Of a stretch of DNA of 64,000 nucleotides, positions 22,075-33,289 are shown piece by piece. Source of the stretch: Incurvaria masculella (lineage: Eukaryota; Arthropoda; Insecta; Lepidoptera; Incurvariidae); assembly GCA_946894095.1 (NCBI GenBank), contig OX335656.1:7021001-7085000 (forward strand). The letters run 5' to 3'. Made by a program: the position numbers and the translations under genes. The notes under the pieces were generated by a model. That model was not told the origin of the DNA. It saw nothing but the letters and a program-made list of their open reading frames with translations, and made no database searches. Within the stretch, counting starts at the first letter, position 1, and the number at the start of each line of letters is the position of its first letter.

Positions 22075-22250
22075 TACCCCATACCCGAATAAATTAGGTG
22101 ACCTGCCAGGACCTTCCCTTCATATGTTCTTGGCTATGATTGAACTGGTTGGAAAACTTGCTCAATCATAGCCGGCTCATTCCCGCTTTTAGCATCTCTC
22201 ATCTAATGCGATGATACCCAACCCAGGCGGGTTTAATCCTACCACCTGCC
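22075..22250 (-). repeat. SINE body fragment
   Basis: It matches the shared SINE body (GCCAGGACCTTCCCTTCAT, CCCAGGCGGGTTTAATCCTACCA) in reverse orientation and is interrupted by a short unrelated stretch. Confidence 0.6.
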
Positions 22251-22575
22251 ACCAGCGAGCAATGGAGCGAACCATGCTGGGAATATCGCTACGGGATATG
22301 GTGCGAAACAGGCAATCCGCCGTCGTACCAAAGTAGTCACAGAATTCCGATTTCTGTGAAAGTAGTCGATATTGGACACCGTTGGAGTAACATGTCCTAC
22401 ACTGGCGGCCGACAGTAAAACGGAGTGTGGGAAGACCACCCGCCATGTGGGACGACGACATCAAGTGCGTCGGCGGAAAGCAGTGGTCCGTACCGCTGAG
22501 GGCCGGGAGGACTGAAGGAAAATTGGAGAGGCTTCTGTCCAGCTAGGACGCAAACACGCTGACTGAGTGACCCTT
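22250..22575 (+). pseudogene. Decayed RTE-type retrotransposon 3' fragment
   Basis: A second copy of the 12220-12595 sequence, starting GCGAGCAATGGAGCGAACCA, with an internal insertion near 22338-22358 and deletions. Blocks for [14 protein letters not shown] and GRPPAMW remain. No intact frame. Confidence 0.7.
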
Positions 22576-22579
22576 ATGC

Positions 22580-24170
22580 TCAACGAAAATGCAGATCAAC
22601 GTCGAGGATTCGAGTTTGCGGTTTTCCAGGCAAGACACCACATGCGTGCTTGCAGTATGCTCCAGCACAATTTGGATGCGCCACTATTAAAGTTCGCTTT
22701 ACACAAAAATATACATGCAACTCAGATCGGTAAACCAAGACTCAAGATCAGATCGAAGGGAATGTGTCCGCTCTCCGCAACCTAATGTAGCCTGATTACT
22801 GCAACTAGTTGGACGCAAGCCTTGTGACTGAAGGCCACATCGAGTGGCAGGAAGCATCATCGTGCGCAAGCGCAACACGAGCCCGCGTGGGCTCACCAGC
22901 GGCGGCGCGGTGGCGGGTGGGGGCGGCCTTGAGCGCCGTGTCAATGCGCCACGCGCAGCTCCGAGCTGCTCACACGCGGCCGCGATAACAACACGAGCGA
23001 AAATGAGCGGCGTCATCGCGAACTGCTACCGCGCGAAACTACACCTTCATTCGACTAATATGCCATCCTTCTCACATCACTCCGGGCGGAGAGGGAAGGA
23101 GATATTCTAGAATCGGCGGCTATTGCTAAAGCCGTAGTAAACCATGCCATGGCATTGTTATGATTTTACACGTGCTGTTCGTCCAGGCAATGGTTTTAGT
23201 GGGTACTCGTCTATTTTCAATTTCATACTCAAGAGCATTGACGTCTCACGAGTGAAAAGCGCGGGCGTTTTGACTCAAAACCTTTCCTTTGTTGTTATGG
23301 TTTCTCTTCGCGAGCTAGCGACTATCCGGATAAGGAAGGTTGCTGATAAAATATGAGAGATTCGATAAGACGTATTCCTTTTTAAGAAATACTTATTTCC
23401 TAACAGGTAAACGTAAATTGTGACAACACATCCAACAGACGCCCCCGCGCAAACAGAACTTCAACAGCCAATCATTTGTTCCAGTCAACTGTGGATCAGC
23501 CGTTGCTAGCCGATTAGCATGAATTAATTCAGGGCTCGTAGGCGGCAGCGGCCTTCGCGATAGTCGCTTCGTCTTGCGCACTTACCGCGATCTGTCCGCG
23601 TTTGTTCTACAACCTTGCCCCAGGTTCGGTTTGCTAGCGTTAGGTCGATATCGATTTAAGGTTAGCGACATCTACATTTGCATTTTTTTAACGCCCAGTA
23701 AAATAATGGTCTGCACATTCGTCTTAACCAATATTCAAACCTGCGATATAGTGTAAATATGTGAAATCTAGTTGCATGTTTCGGTAATATCAAGTTAATT
23801 CCGGAATTGATCTTAATTAACAAAATCGACTTTGGTGACAACAGCACCAGTGTAGGACCAATATGCGAAATCAGCGCCATGTAGATGTCCATTAAAAGAT
23901 AAGCGATAAATTCGTTGCTTAAAGCTTAGTTGGTGAGAGAAGTGGACGAATAATCCGAAGGTTCTAGGTTCGAATCGAGCTTTGACTTCGGCTGTTACTG
24001 TTTCTAAGTTTGTGTGTAAAGGCCCTACATTGAGAGGTTGGAGCATAAATAACCAAGGGCAAATAATATACATACTACCCATGGGGTGTTATTTTGCTTA
24101 CCGCCTAAGTAAAGAAAACTTCAAAAGTAAATAAACTGTGAGGACAAAGACATCAGGAAATGAAAGGTAA
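22580..24170. other. No gene recognised
   Basis: A GC-rich patch at 22840-23000 gives overlapping ORFs on both strands, but none matches a known protein or shows clean splice sites. The rest is AT-rich with no assigned repeat. Confidence 0.35.
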
Positions 24171-24204
24171 AGGACGACTTTCTCGAGGGGTCACTCACTC
24201 AAGG

Positions 24205-24640
24205 AATCTGGTGTACAATCGTTTGGGAATCTCAAGAATCTTAGGTGGGAGTCCGAGGAATCTGGTGGGAGTCCGGAGAATCTCGGAAATCTTATGTAGT
24301 CCCGAGTAATCCTAAAGAATCTGGAAATCCCAAGGAAATCATTGGGAATCCTATCAAATTCATGGAAATCTCGGGTAATCTTAGGCGGAGTCCGAGGAAT
24401 CCGATGGGAGTCCGAGGAATCTGGAAATCTTATGTAATCCCGAGTAATCCTAAGGAATCTGAGAATACCAAGGAAATCATTGGGAATCCTTTCAAATTAA
24501 TGGAAATCTCGAGTAATCCTGGGCGGGAGTCCGAGGAATAGGAAAATCTTGGGTAGTCTCGAGTACTCCCAGGGAGTGTAGGAATCCTAAGCGAATCATT
24601 GGCAATCCGATCAAAGTCTTTGTAATCTCAGATAATCTTG
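24205..24640. repeat. Left subterminal GGAATC array
   Basis: Degenerate repeats of GAATCTYRGGWAATC-type units (GGGAGTCCGAGGAATCTGG, AATCCCGAGTAATCCTAA) with a longer period of roughly 145 bp. The array lies just inside the left end of the element. Confidence 0.85.
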
Positions 24641-24648
24641 TCGGGGTC

Positions 24649-25216
24649 GGACTAAACCGGTTGTATGCTTAGTCCGGTGCAATTCTAGTACAGTACGTAA
24701 GTTTTGACAGGTTAGTTCTGAATAAGACTGTAAAGGTTTTTAAAATAAGAGTACCTTATCTCGAGTACGTGAAATATTTACTAGGTTTTTAAATATAGAC
24801 TTTTATAACGGCCCAGGCAAAGAAATAATCAACTTTGACCTAATGATGGCTGAGATACTAAGGGATTTCGAAAGATCGGAGTACCTCATCGTGAAGTTGA
24901 GTATGTCAAATATGTATTATGGCTTCAAAAATGGTATTGCATAATGCATCAGGCAAAAAAAAAACAGGGCTGACCTAATGATCGCTAAGATAATACGGGA
25001 TCTAATCTAACAATGATAGCGCGGCCGTGGGCGCGGCCGCCAGTTTGCGAAGAAATCACGCACACGTGTGCGCACGAGTGTGCGCAGCGCGCACCCCGCG
25101 TGTGCCCGACGACACAATTCCAAAACATATTCAGCCGTATTCAGAGTAAACCTGTCAAAATTTAGTACGGGATAAGCACCGGATTAACCAAACAAAAACC
25201 GGTTTAGTCCGACCTT
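24649..25216. repeat. Nested TIR segment, copy 1
   Basis: The left GTCGGACTAAACCGGTT...TTAGTCCGGTGC...TTTTGACAGGTT is mirrored at the right by AACCTGTCAAAATTTAGTAC...AAAAACCGGTTTAGTCCGAC, giving terminal inverted repeats of about 85 bp. The middle holds a GC-rich block (25020-25105) and an internally repeated CTGACCTAATGATSGCTRAGAT unit. No coding capacity. Confidence 0.75.
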
Positions 25217-25260
25217 AATACGCGTACTAAGCGAATAGAAGGTTATCATGCGTATACTAC

Positions 25261-25543
25261 TTTTTAGGGTTCCGTACCGAAAGGGTGAAAACGGAACCCT
25301 ATTACTAATCCTCAGCTGTCCGTCCGTCCGTCCGTCTGTCACAAAGCTGTTACTCATGAACCGTAATAAGTACGTAGCTGAAATTTTCACAGAGTGAGTA
25401 TTTAATTTGCCGCTATAACAACAAATAAGTAAAATTTAAAGATAATAAAAAAATACAAATAATATGATTTTTTGGTGTTAAATCATTTACGATGGTACGG
25501 AACCCTTTGTGTGCGAGTCCGACTCGCACTTGGCCGGTTTGTT
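25261..25543 (+). repeat. Family D repeat, copy 2
   Basis: TTTTTAGGGTTCCGTACCGA to CTTGGCCGGTTTG, with a short (CCGT)4 tract. It is inserted between the two nested segments of the hAT-like element. Confidence 0.85.
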
Positions 25544-25621
25544 TACTGTGTTTATTGTATGTATTTTGATTAAATAATTAGATGATTGTAGGTATGTTGT
25601 GAACCGAGCTCGGGGCGGATT

Positions 25622-26255
25622 AACTTTACTACGCGTATTAAGGTCGAAGTAAACCGGTTTTTGTATGGTTAGTCCGGTGCTAATCTCGTACCAAGTTTTT
25701 ACAGGTTCACAGTGAATACGACTGCAAGGGATTTCGAAAAAGAAGAGTACCTACCTAATCGCGAAGTTTTCTACGTGAAATATTTGCTAAGGTTTCAAAT
25801 ATAGCCTTTTATAATGACCCAGGCAAAAAAAAAATCAACCCTGACCTAATGATGGCTGAGATTCTAAGAGATTTCGAAAGAGCGGAGTACCTCATCTTGA
25901 AATTTAGTATGTGAAATATGTACTGTGGATTCAAAAATGGTATTGTATAATGCCTCAGGGAAAGAAAAAATCAGCGCTGATCTAAAGATCGCTGAGATAA
26001 TATGGGATCTAATTTAACCGGATTCCGCCTGGGTAAATATGTCCAAAACGAATATCGCACGGCCGCGGCGCGGGGGCTCCCCGCCCGCCGCGCCGTTGCC
26101 GTCTCCTGCGGGCGCCGCTCGCCCCCGCCGCCCGTGCCCGCGCTGTTGCCGCCTCGCGCGGACGCCGCGCCCGTGCCGACCCCCGCCGCCGGCCGCGCCG
26201 CCCGCCTGTCTGCGATGACGTCACGGACACGTGCTGCGCGCAACGCGCAATTATA
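25622..26255. repeat. Nested TIR segment, copy 2 (right end missing)
   Basis: A direct repeat of 24649-25216: AGTAAACCGGTTTTTGTATGG at the left, then the same internal order. The GC-rich block is much larger here (26055-26240, near-continuous G/C) and no right inverted repeat follows. Overlapping GC-rich ORFs on both strands are not credible genes. Confidence 0.7.
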
Positions 26256-26262
26256 AGTCTCT

Positions 26263-26640
26263 TTGAATCGTTGGTGGTCACTAAGAATCTTTAGAAATCC
26301 CGAAATCATTGGAATGTACCAAAAATGTGTTGGTAGTCCTTAAAAATTCAGGTAATCTTTGGTAGTCTCTAGGAATCTTTGGTAGTCCTCAGAAATCTTA
26401 CGAAATCCCAGTATATTTGAAATCTCCAAGAATCTTTGGTAGTCTTTGGAAATCTTTAGGAATCTCCAGGAATCTTTGGAAATCTTTAGGAATCTCTAAG
26501 AATCTTTGGTAGTCTTTGGAAATCTTTAGGAATCTCCAGGAATCTTTGGAAATCTTTAGGAATCTCTAAGAATCTTTGGTAGTCTTTGGAAATCTTTAGG
26601 AATCTAGAAATCCCAAGGAAATCTTGACTACTGGGAATCT
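26263..26640. repeat. Right subterminal AATCTTTGG array
   Basis: About fifteen units of the type TTTGGAAATCTTTAGGAATCTC. Two blocks near 26440-26510 and 26500-26570 are almost identical, a local 59-base duplication. It is the counterpart of the left array. Confidence 0.85.
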
Positions 26641-26689
26641 GGTGTACACTTTTTGCTCGAGTGACTAACCCCTCGGACTTTCTAGACTG

Positions 26690-29500
26690 CGGTTTGCATA
26701 ATATTTTCAAAAATTGACAACCACGGAAAAAACTTTTCATGTAGCTGTTGTGACAGGATAAAACGGAAATCGCAATGGCAGAATTCCTTCCCTGCCGATC
26801 GAGGAAACAGTATGATAACAGACAAGCATGAAAACAATAAACTACAGATTAACGCTTGCTGACACAAACACGATGAATCAGGGGAGCACGAGGCAGTTAA
26901 AACGCTTCTGAATTATCTAGATTCCAAACTTCCATTTTTCGGTGCAAGAGATTTTAATGAATTAAACCAATGTGTGAACATTATTTTCGATTACCTAGTC
27001 AAATTAAAATCGCCACTGCAGGCATGGGATCAGTAGTACATAATATTGCGGGTCGTGGCAGCGTGAATGGAAAAATATAGTAGTCACTAAATCCCGCAGT
27101 GATCATTCTGAAGTTATTATCGATATATTCCAAGTAGACCATTAAGAAAACGGAAATGCAACGATAAATCTGTCGTCGTCGTTCGAGAGCGAGTGAGGTT
27201 GGACTCGGAACAATTCGCGGGACGTATGGGCACGCGAAAAGGGTCGCGTTCCGGACAAAGATCTCCGCTCCAGCTCACTCCTACAATGGAAGCCGCGCCC
27301 GTCCCGCTCCAATCCCGCCACCAATCGTTTAATTGACCTCATTAGGTAATTACCCAATACATCTTTATAGAAGCTACGCGGACACGAACGGAAAACATCA
27401 CAAAGGAACCTTGTGAAATCTGCTACAAACTCTCCATTCAGATAGGCAGCTAGGAACAGCTTACCGCATCTCTATCGCGGCGCTGGCGGCTTTATCGCAG
27501 CTCCCTTGCAGCCAACTGGTGAGCACATTCAACTCAGATCAAAAAGGAAGGAGATGTGCCAGCTATCGCGTCTGCTATGGGACCCACTGGGACACACCAA
27601 TTTATCTAACACTACGAACCCAATAAGCCGCACGCAAATACCAAGTCGCAGATTGGAGGGTTTGTGTTGGTGGAACTGACTGGATGAACGCATGAATCAC
27701 GTTTTGAATTGAGTGTGTGTGAAATTGAACGTTATATGTTTTAATCTGACGCATTACATTCGAATAATGTGATGTGATGTGTGTTCTATTAGATCTCCGA
27801 GTTTACGAGGGAGCTTTGCGAGCGGCGGTGATATTTGGACAATTTAATATTTGGACGATATGGACAATTTGTCCATAGGGTGGCGACCTGGCCAATGCTC
27901 ACGCGCCACCTTCTTCTATTTCTCTCTTGTGAACTGAATCCTCGCAATATATAAATTGGTTCCGTTGCAGTCCAGCTTCAACCAGCAGTCGGCCGCCTTG
28001 TTGCGAACAAAGGGTTTTTAAACGGGTGACTAACCAGCGAACAGAGTGTGGCTGAGCTCCACGGCAGCACTATTAATAGCGCGAGCGAATGTAATGATAA
28101 GTTAACACGGATTACCCAGTCACTGCACTCGATAAACCAACTCTGCAATGCGTTTTAGGGAAGCGAGCAATGCGCGTGCGGTGGTGCGCGTTTGAAAACT
28201 AATCAGAGAACATTCCGCAAGGAGAGACGCTTTTGATATTTTTGAGGCTAAGCCACCTTGTTTGGCGAGATGGTCGAAGTACATCTTAGAAAACGGGGAA
28301 TTTTACGAGCTACAGGCGCAGAGCTTATAGGTTAGGTCGGTTTAATATTTTTTAAACTGGTGTTTTTAACTCTTTTTAGTATTTCCCACTCTTAGGAGTG
28401 ATATTCCTTCAAAATATTTATTAAAGGACCACCCCAGAGATATACTCTACTGATGAGAAAAATAATTATTTAAATGGGTTGACAATTTGCGGAGATATCG
28501 AGTAAAATGCACACAAAAAAAATACAGACGAATTGTGCAACTCCTCTTTTTTTAAGTCTGTTGAATACAAGGACGTATCGAAGGCTAAATAAAATTTGAC
28601 CATTATGCAGGCCGTTTACAAAACGATAAAACGATAACCATTGGGTGCAAAAAGAAAAAAAAGTAATAAGTGAAATTGTAATGAGTGTAAAAAATCATTT
28701 CAAAAAATGCATCACGGATCTTAGATGAAGTCACGGATGCGATTTTTGGATCCCGAGCACCGTCCTCAGTAAACTTGTAAGACAAGATATTTCTCACATC
28801 TTTACGAGCATAAAGACCTGTGTTATCAGGAAGCTTACATGTTTCCTTATTGGACATTTGTAACGATAATATTGAACACTAATTGGTATATTTGGAGTTA
28901 GTTTAATATATCGGTAATGATTAGTGCAGTTTGATGTTGTTGAGTGTTGCTTGGTCTCTGACTTGCGAGCATCGATGTGGCTCCGTTTGATTAAGATCGA
29001 ATTAAGGTAGATAAGGATCGCGAAACATAATCTATAAATGATATTTTGGTTTTATTTATTACAATTCACAGAGTGACTTCGACTGCTGCGGTCACAATTC
29101 TCCTGAAGACTCAACGTAAACACGAGTTTCAGAAAAAAAAAACATCTCTCTTTTATAACTCGTGAAGATGTAAAAAATATCTCGTCTTCTTACGAAGTCC
29201 AGTCAAATACAAAAAAATCAAATAAAAAAAAAACCATGGATGTAGCCGTGCTCATAAAGGGAATGTCCTGGCATGGCACCTAATTCCTTCGGGAATGTAG
29301 TGTGTTGGTCTAATATCACGACATTAGTTATTCAAAAAAGAGCACCTCGCTGACAAGCGATACCCTACGAACCGGTGAAGAGTTATTTACTTCACGTTAG
29401 CTATGCACTGCTGTATTAGGCAATAAGTAAAATAGTCATACCATACGAGAGCATGTTTTTAAATAGTAATTCTAAAAATGTAACGAGAAATCTATTAGGA
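26690..29500. other. No gene recognised; two GC-rich islands
   Basis: The islands at about 27160-27320 and 27960-28200 are richer in CpG than their surroundings and could be regulatory. A minus-strand ORF of 84 codons at 28603-28857 (MSNKETCKLPDNTGLYARKD...) is unrecognised. A SINE body fragment is at 29235-29330. The RanBPM 5' exon was sought here and not found. Confidence 0.35.
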
Positions 29501-29531
29501 AATATCTCGGAAGACGCTTAATAAATACTCA

Positions 29532-29718
29532 CTCTAACAGTGTTGGAAAATGAAGGAAATTCACCAGTTTTGTTGATAACGCAAGCGCAGGATACCTCCC
29601 CATGAATGTGGAAGCAAATCGAATTATTTCGGTCCCCGCTCTCGGCTATTTGCGGCGCGAGCCACACCACACTACGCACAATCTTAGTTCTATACTCCTC
29701 ATCATCGTCAACAGACAT
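29532..29718 (-). CDS. Exon-like ORF with ATG and splice donor, unrecognised
   Basis: From ATG at 29718 the minus strand reads MSVDDDEEYRTKIVRSVVWL, APQIAESGDRNNSICFHIHG and CACVINKTGEFPSFSNTVR, then meets GTGAGT. Balanced composition, an acidic start and a consensus donor suggest a first coding exon. It cannot join directly to the RanBPM exon at 17871 because that needs one donated base. No partner exon was identified and no family is recognised. A short tandem array lies just upstream. It could also be 5' UTR or chance. Confidence 0.35.
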
Positions 29719-29817
29719 CTACGAAATCACAGCGCAAAAATCTGATAAACACGTGCCGGCCTTTTGCGGGATATTTCCGCGGAAACACACGCTTCGGCTT
29801 CGAAGATTACTTAAAAA

Positions 29818-30205
29818 TACCCACGTCATTTGACATTCCTATACACTAAAGGCAAGAGTCCTAAGTAAGGAAAGAACGCGAGATGTTCATAATTCGATAT
29901 TCAACGACTCCTTTAAAATACTCAAGTCATTTGACATTCTTATAGACTAAAAGCAAGAACGTTAGAAAGGAATGGACACGAGATGTTCAAAGTTCGATCT
30001 TCAACGACTCCTTAAAAATACCCACGTAATTTGACATTGTTGTAGACCCTAAACAAGAACGTTAGAAAGGAATGGACGCGAGATGTTCATAGTTCGATCA
30101 TCAACGACTCCTCAAAAATACCCACGTTATTTGACATTCCTATACACTACAAGCAAGAACGTTAGAAAGAAATGGACGCGAAAGGTTCATAGTTCGATAT
30201 AAATA
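29818..30205. repeat. About four copies of a ~100-bp tandem repeat
   Basis: CCCACGTCATTTGACATTCC and variants recur at about 29819, 29920, 30018 and 30119, followed by AAGAACGTTAGAAAGGAATGG and GTTCATAGTTCGAT. It lies directly upstream of the exon-like ORF at 29718. Confidence 0.85.
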
Positions 30206-32670
30206 AAAACGTCGCGATAATATTTTCTATGGATTTCACAAAGAAATAACGAAAATAATTCATTGTAAAGTTCACATATAATAGGAGTATAAAGTAATGA
30301 TTTTGCTTTATGTTGTTTTTGCATAAATATATACACCAAACTTCAAATTTAAGTCACAGCGAGTCGCGCGCGTAGTCCACATTACTATGGGCTCGTTGTA
30401 TGACGTTTACTCGGCGACGCGGTTGTCGGACGGGGATCCAGTCTAATCATTTTAACGTCCTTGACTACAAGATTGAAGATCTGCACGACTCTATCGATCC
30501 GGTTGAAGGGGGCGCGTGCCGTATAATGGGATAAACGGCTAAGTATGAGAAAACAACGGCAAAAATAACGATGAAATATTTACGCAGTTAAGTATTCTGA
30601 CAAGTTCAAAATTATTCAACAGTCAGAAGCACTGTTATACTGATCTTCCTCTAGATCTTCCTCTTCAGGAAGGAATATTGGACTTTTTCAGCTTTTATTG
30701 TATCTTTTTTGTTGCTTTTTGTCAAGAATATTTAAAACCAGTTTCCGATTTTGCAATATTCCTTAATACACCTTCAATAATACATTCAGCTTTTATGACA
30801 AAAATAATATTATGGTACCAATTAGCTGGTCTGATGTGGATATTCCACCAAACTTGAACTCATTTGAATTGTATGTGCATTTTAATTGAAATATTGACAA
30901 CAATGATTAAGAAAATAAACATACATTCCAGAGATTAGTAATTTAAAAAAAAAAACATTGATTGAAACACTAATTCCCATGCTAGGCGAGTCAATACGCC
31001 AGTGGGAATGTACTATTTCTTTATGTTAATTTCTGTGCAAAGTGGTTGAGAAGGCCATTGAACTGCAAGCATATCAATTGTAATATAATTTTTATTCAAT
31101 ACATTCTGATTGAATGCATTGAGTGTGGTATTAATTCAATTGGTATATTCAGCCACTTGGCGAAAACATCGATACCGCAAATCTCAGATTTATAGAAAAC
31201 GAACGCGATCACAAACATAATATTAATAGCAACATAAAGTTATAACAGTGCATCGGTAAGTTAGCACACAGTCACATTAAAGATAGGAAGATAAAGGCAA
31301 TGTAAATGATGTTAAAACTAGATCTACTAAAACGATTGTTAATTTAATGCATTATGATCCACGACAATGATAACAGCTCTATATCACAACACATCAAGCA
31401 ATGAGAAGTCATTCGTAAAACAGAATTGAACTGATCAATAATTTCCTTCTAACTATAAACCAACATCCCGCAGAGACTATTGATCAGCATGTATTAGTGC
31501 TCAGTTTGGACTTCAGAGACTGGTAATCGTTTAGAAAGAGTCATGCTGATGGCCCAAGCAAGACAAGCAAGTTCCAATTTCTGAAGGCACAAGAAGACAC
31601 ACCTGCTTGGTGTAGCAAGTTCCACATGTAGCTCGGAACTATGAAACAAATAGACGGAAATATATTTTAATCAAATCAAGACAAACGGGTAGAAACACAA
31701 ATATTAGCAAGAATGAGTGATCGTTGCATACATACGTCTCGGCGCTCGAGCGCCGTGACACGTCTCTGCGCTTGCAACGAGCACCCATGTCTGTGTTTAC
31801 ACAAATCTAGTCTAGATAGAACGTAGATGTAAGTAGTTGTTGACACGTACGATACAGGCAGAGGCGTAAGTGGAGAAAGAGCGGGTAGGGACGCCCTCCC
31901 GGCTCCTGCGTACCACCTTTCGGACAAATGAGAAAAATCCACATCCATTAATTCGGCGGCACCTATTCTAAGGCTAAGACCCTTTGCACAACTTACGCAG
32001 CCTTCGCGGTTACGATACCCTAACCGCAGGATAAGTACCCTAACCAAGCTCATATTTTGGAATCTAGAATATTGAATCAGACCACAAGTTTCTGTATTTT
32101 GAGCGCCCAAATTGTGAGCATCTTATTTTCATATATTTACTAATTCCTATTTCATAAAAACTACTTTAGTGTTTTCACAGCCGGTAGCATAAAAATAAAG
32201 GTTAATACGTTATTTAAATTAAATTTTAGGCTAATGTTACTGTTTCAAAAGTCAACAAAATGCAGACCATTTTGGTAAACAAGTTTATCAATTGAATTTT
32301 CTTAAAAATGTGTGGCCACTGTTTTCAGCTTCTATTTCGTTACTCGCAACGAACATTTTTTTTGCATAAAGGCCCGATGATGGAGCGGGCCAATAGGTTC
32401 CCCCGACGATACTGTTCGCCGATCTGCCTGCTGGCGCGGTGCGCACGCTTGGGGGGGTGATTAGCTGCGACCAGATTATATTATAGTAGTGAATGCGAGC
32501 CATGTACTAATGAAGCGTGAAGAGAGTCAGATCTCTATGTAGTCAGAGCAGTGAAACAACCACAATGATATATCAAATGTTCGTAAAGCATCAAGGATCG
32601 TAAATGTAAATGTTGAAGAATATTGCATCCAAGAACAAAATGAATGACCAAGAGCGTCGCCATAGTTGTT
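30206..32670. other. No gene recognised
   Basis: AT-rich. A 144-codon minus-strand ORF at 31676-32110 contains RLGYRNREGCVSCAKG and WYAGAGRASLPALSPLTPLP. This resembles sequence that recurs in lepidopteran repeats, but I cannot name it. No splice support. Confidence 0.3.
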
Positions 32671-32680
32671 CACAAATACA

Positions 32681-32943
32681 AAAAAACCGGCCAAGTGTGA
32701 GTCGGACTCGCACACGAAGGGTTCCGTCCCATCGTACAAGATTTAACACTTTTTTTGTACACTTTTTAACCTATTTGTTGTTATAGCGGCAAAATAAATA
32801 CACACTTGTGAAAATTTCAGCTGCCTACCTGTTACGGTTCATCAGATACAGCCCTGTGACGGACGGACGGACGGACGGACGGACAGCGGAGGCTTAGTTA
32901 TAGGGTTCCGTTTTCACCCTTTGGGTATGGAACCCTAAAAATC
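32681..32943 (-). repeat. Family D repeat, copy 3
   Basis: AAACCGGCCAAGTGTGAGTC to GGGTATGGAACCCTAAAA, with five CGGA units. The inverse of the 14416 copy. Confidence 0.85.
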
Positions 32944-33289
32944 ACTGAAACATTCACCGATGATAAGATGTTTTTGTATGTTTACAAATTTTCAGAGTTG
33001 TGTTGTTTTTGCGCGAATATAAATCACGAATGAGCGCTCTCTTATGCGTTCGAATGTCACAAACTGGCATTTTACATCACATCGAGTCACGCGCGTAGGC
33101 GACAACACTACCGGTTAGTTGTATTATGACATGTTTGGCGCACAGTTGCAGGGCATATCTCTACTATTTTAACGTTATTGAATGAAACTGTTAGTAGTCG
33201 TTACAAGTAAAATATTTCTGATAGAAATGAATGAGCAAAATAATCGGGAAAAAATGGTTTATGGCCGCACGCATCCGCAACATGAATAG

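Larger units (their letters stand above)
24184..26675. mobile_element. 2.49-kb hAT-like non-autonomous DNA transposon
   Basis: Exact 8-bp target duplications, GACTTTCT at 24176-24183 and 26676-26683, flank inverted ends CGAGGGGTCACTCACTC and, complemented, CGAGGGGTTAGTCACTC. Inside each end lies an array of GGAATC-type repeats. The centre holds two direct copies of another segment and a family D insertion. There is no transposase ORF. The 8-bp duplication fits hAT-type transposition, while the terminal CGAGG differs from the usual CAG start, so the superfamily is inferred. Confidence 0.82.

Noticed and set aside
26002..26309. GC-rich ORFs on both strands (Pro/Arg/Ala)
   Set aside because: Chance frames in the GC block of a transposon; no motif and no splice context.
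29532..29718. Assignment of this ORF as the missing RanBPM first exon
   Set aside because: It ends on a codon boundary at its donor, while the exon at 17871 needs one donated base, and it lacks the expected family motif.
31676..32110. 144-codon minus-strand ORF as a host gene
   Set aside because: No domain or splice support, and parts resemble a lepidopteran repeat; left unassigned.
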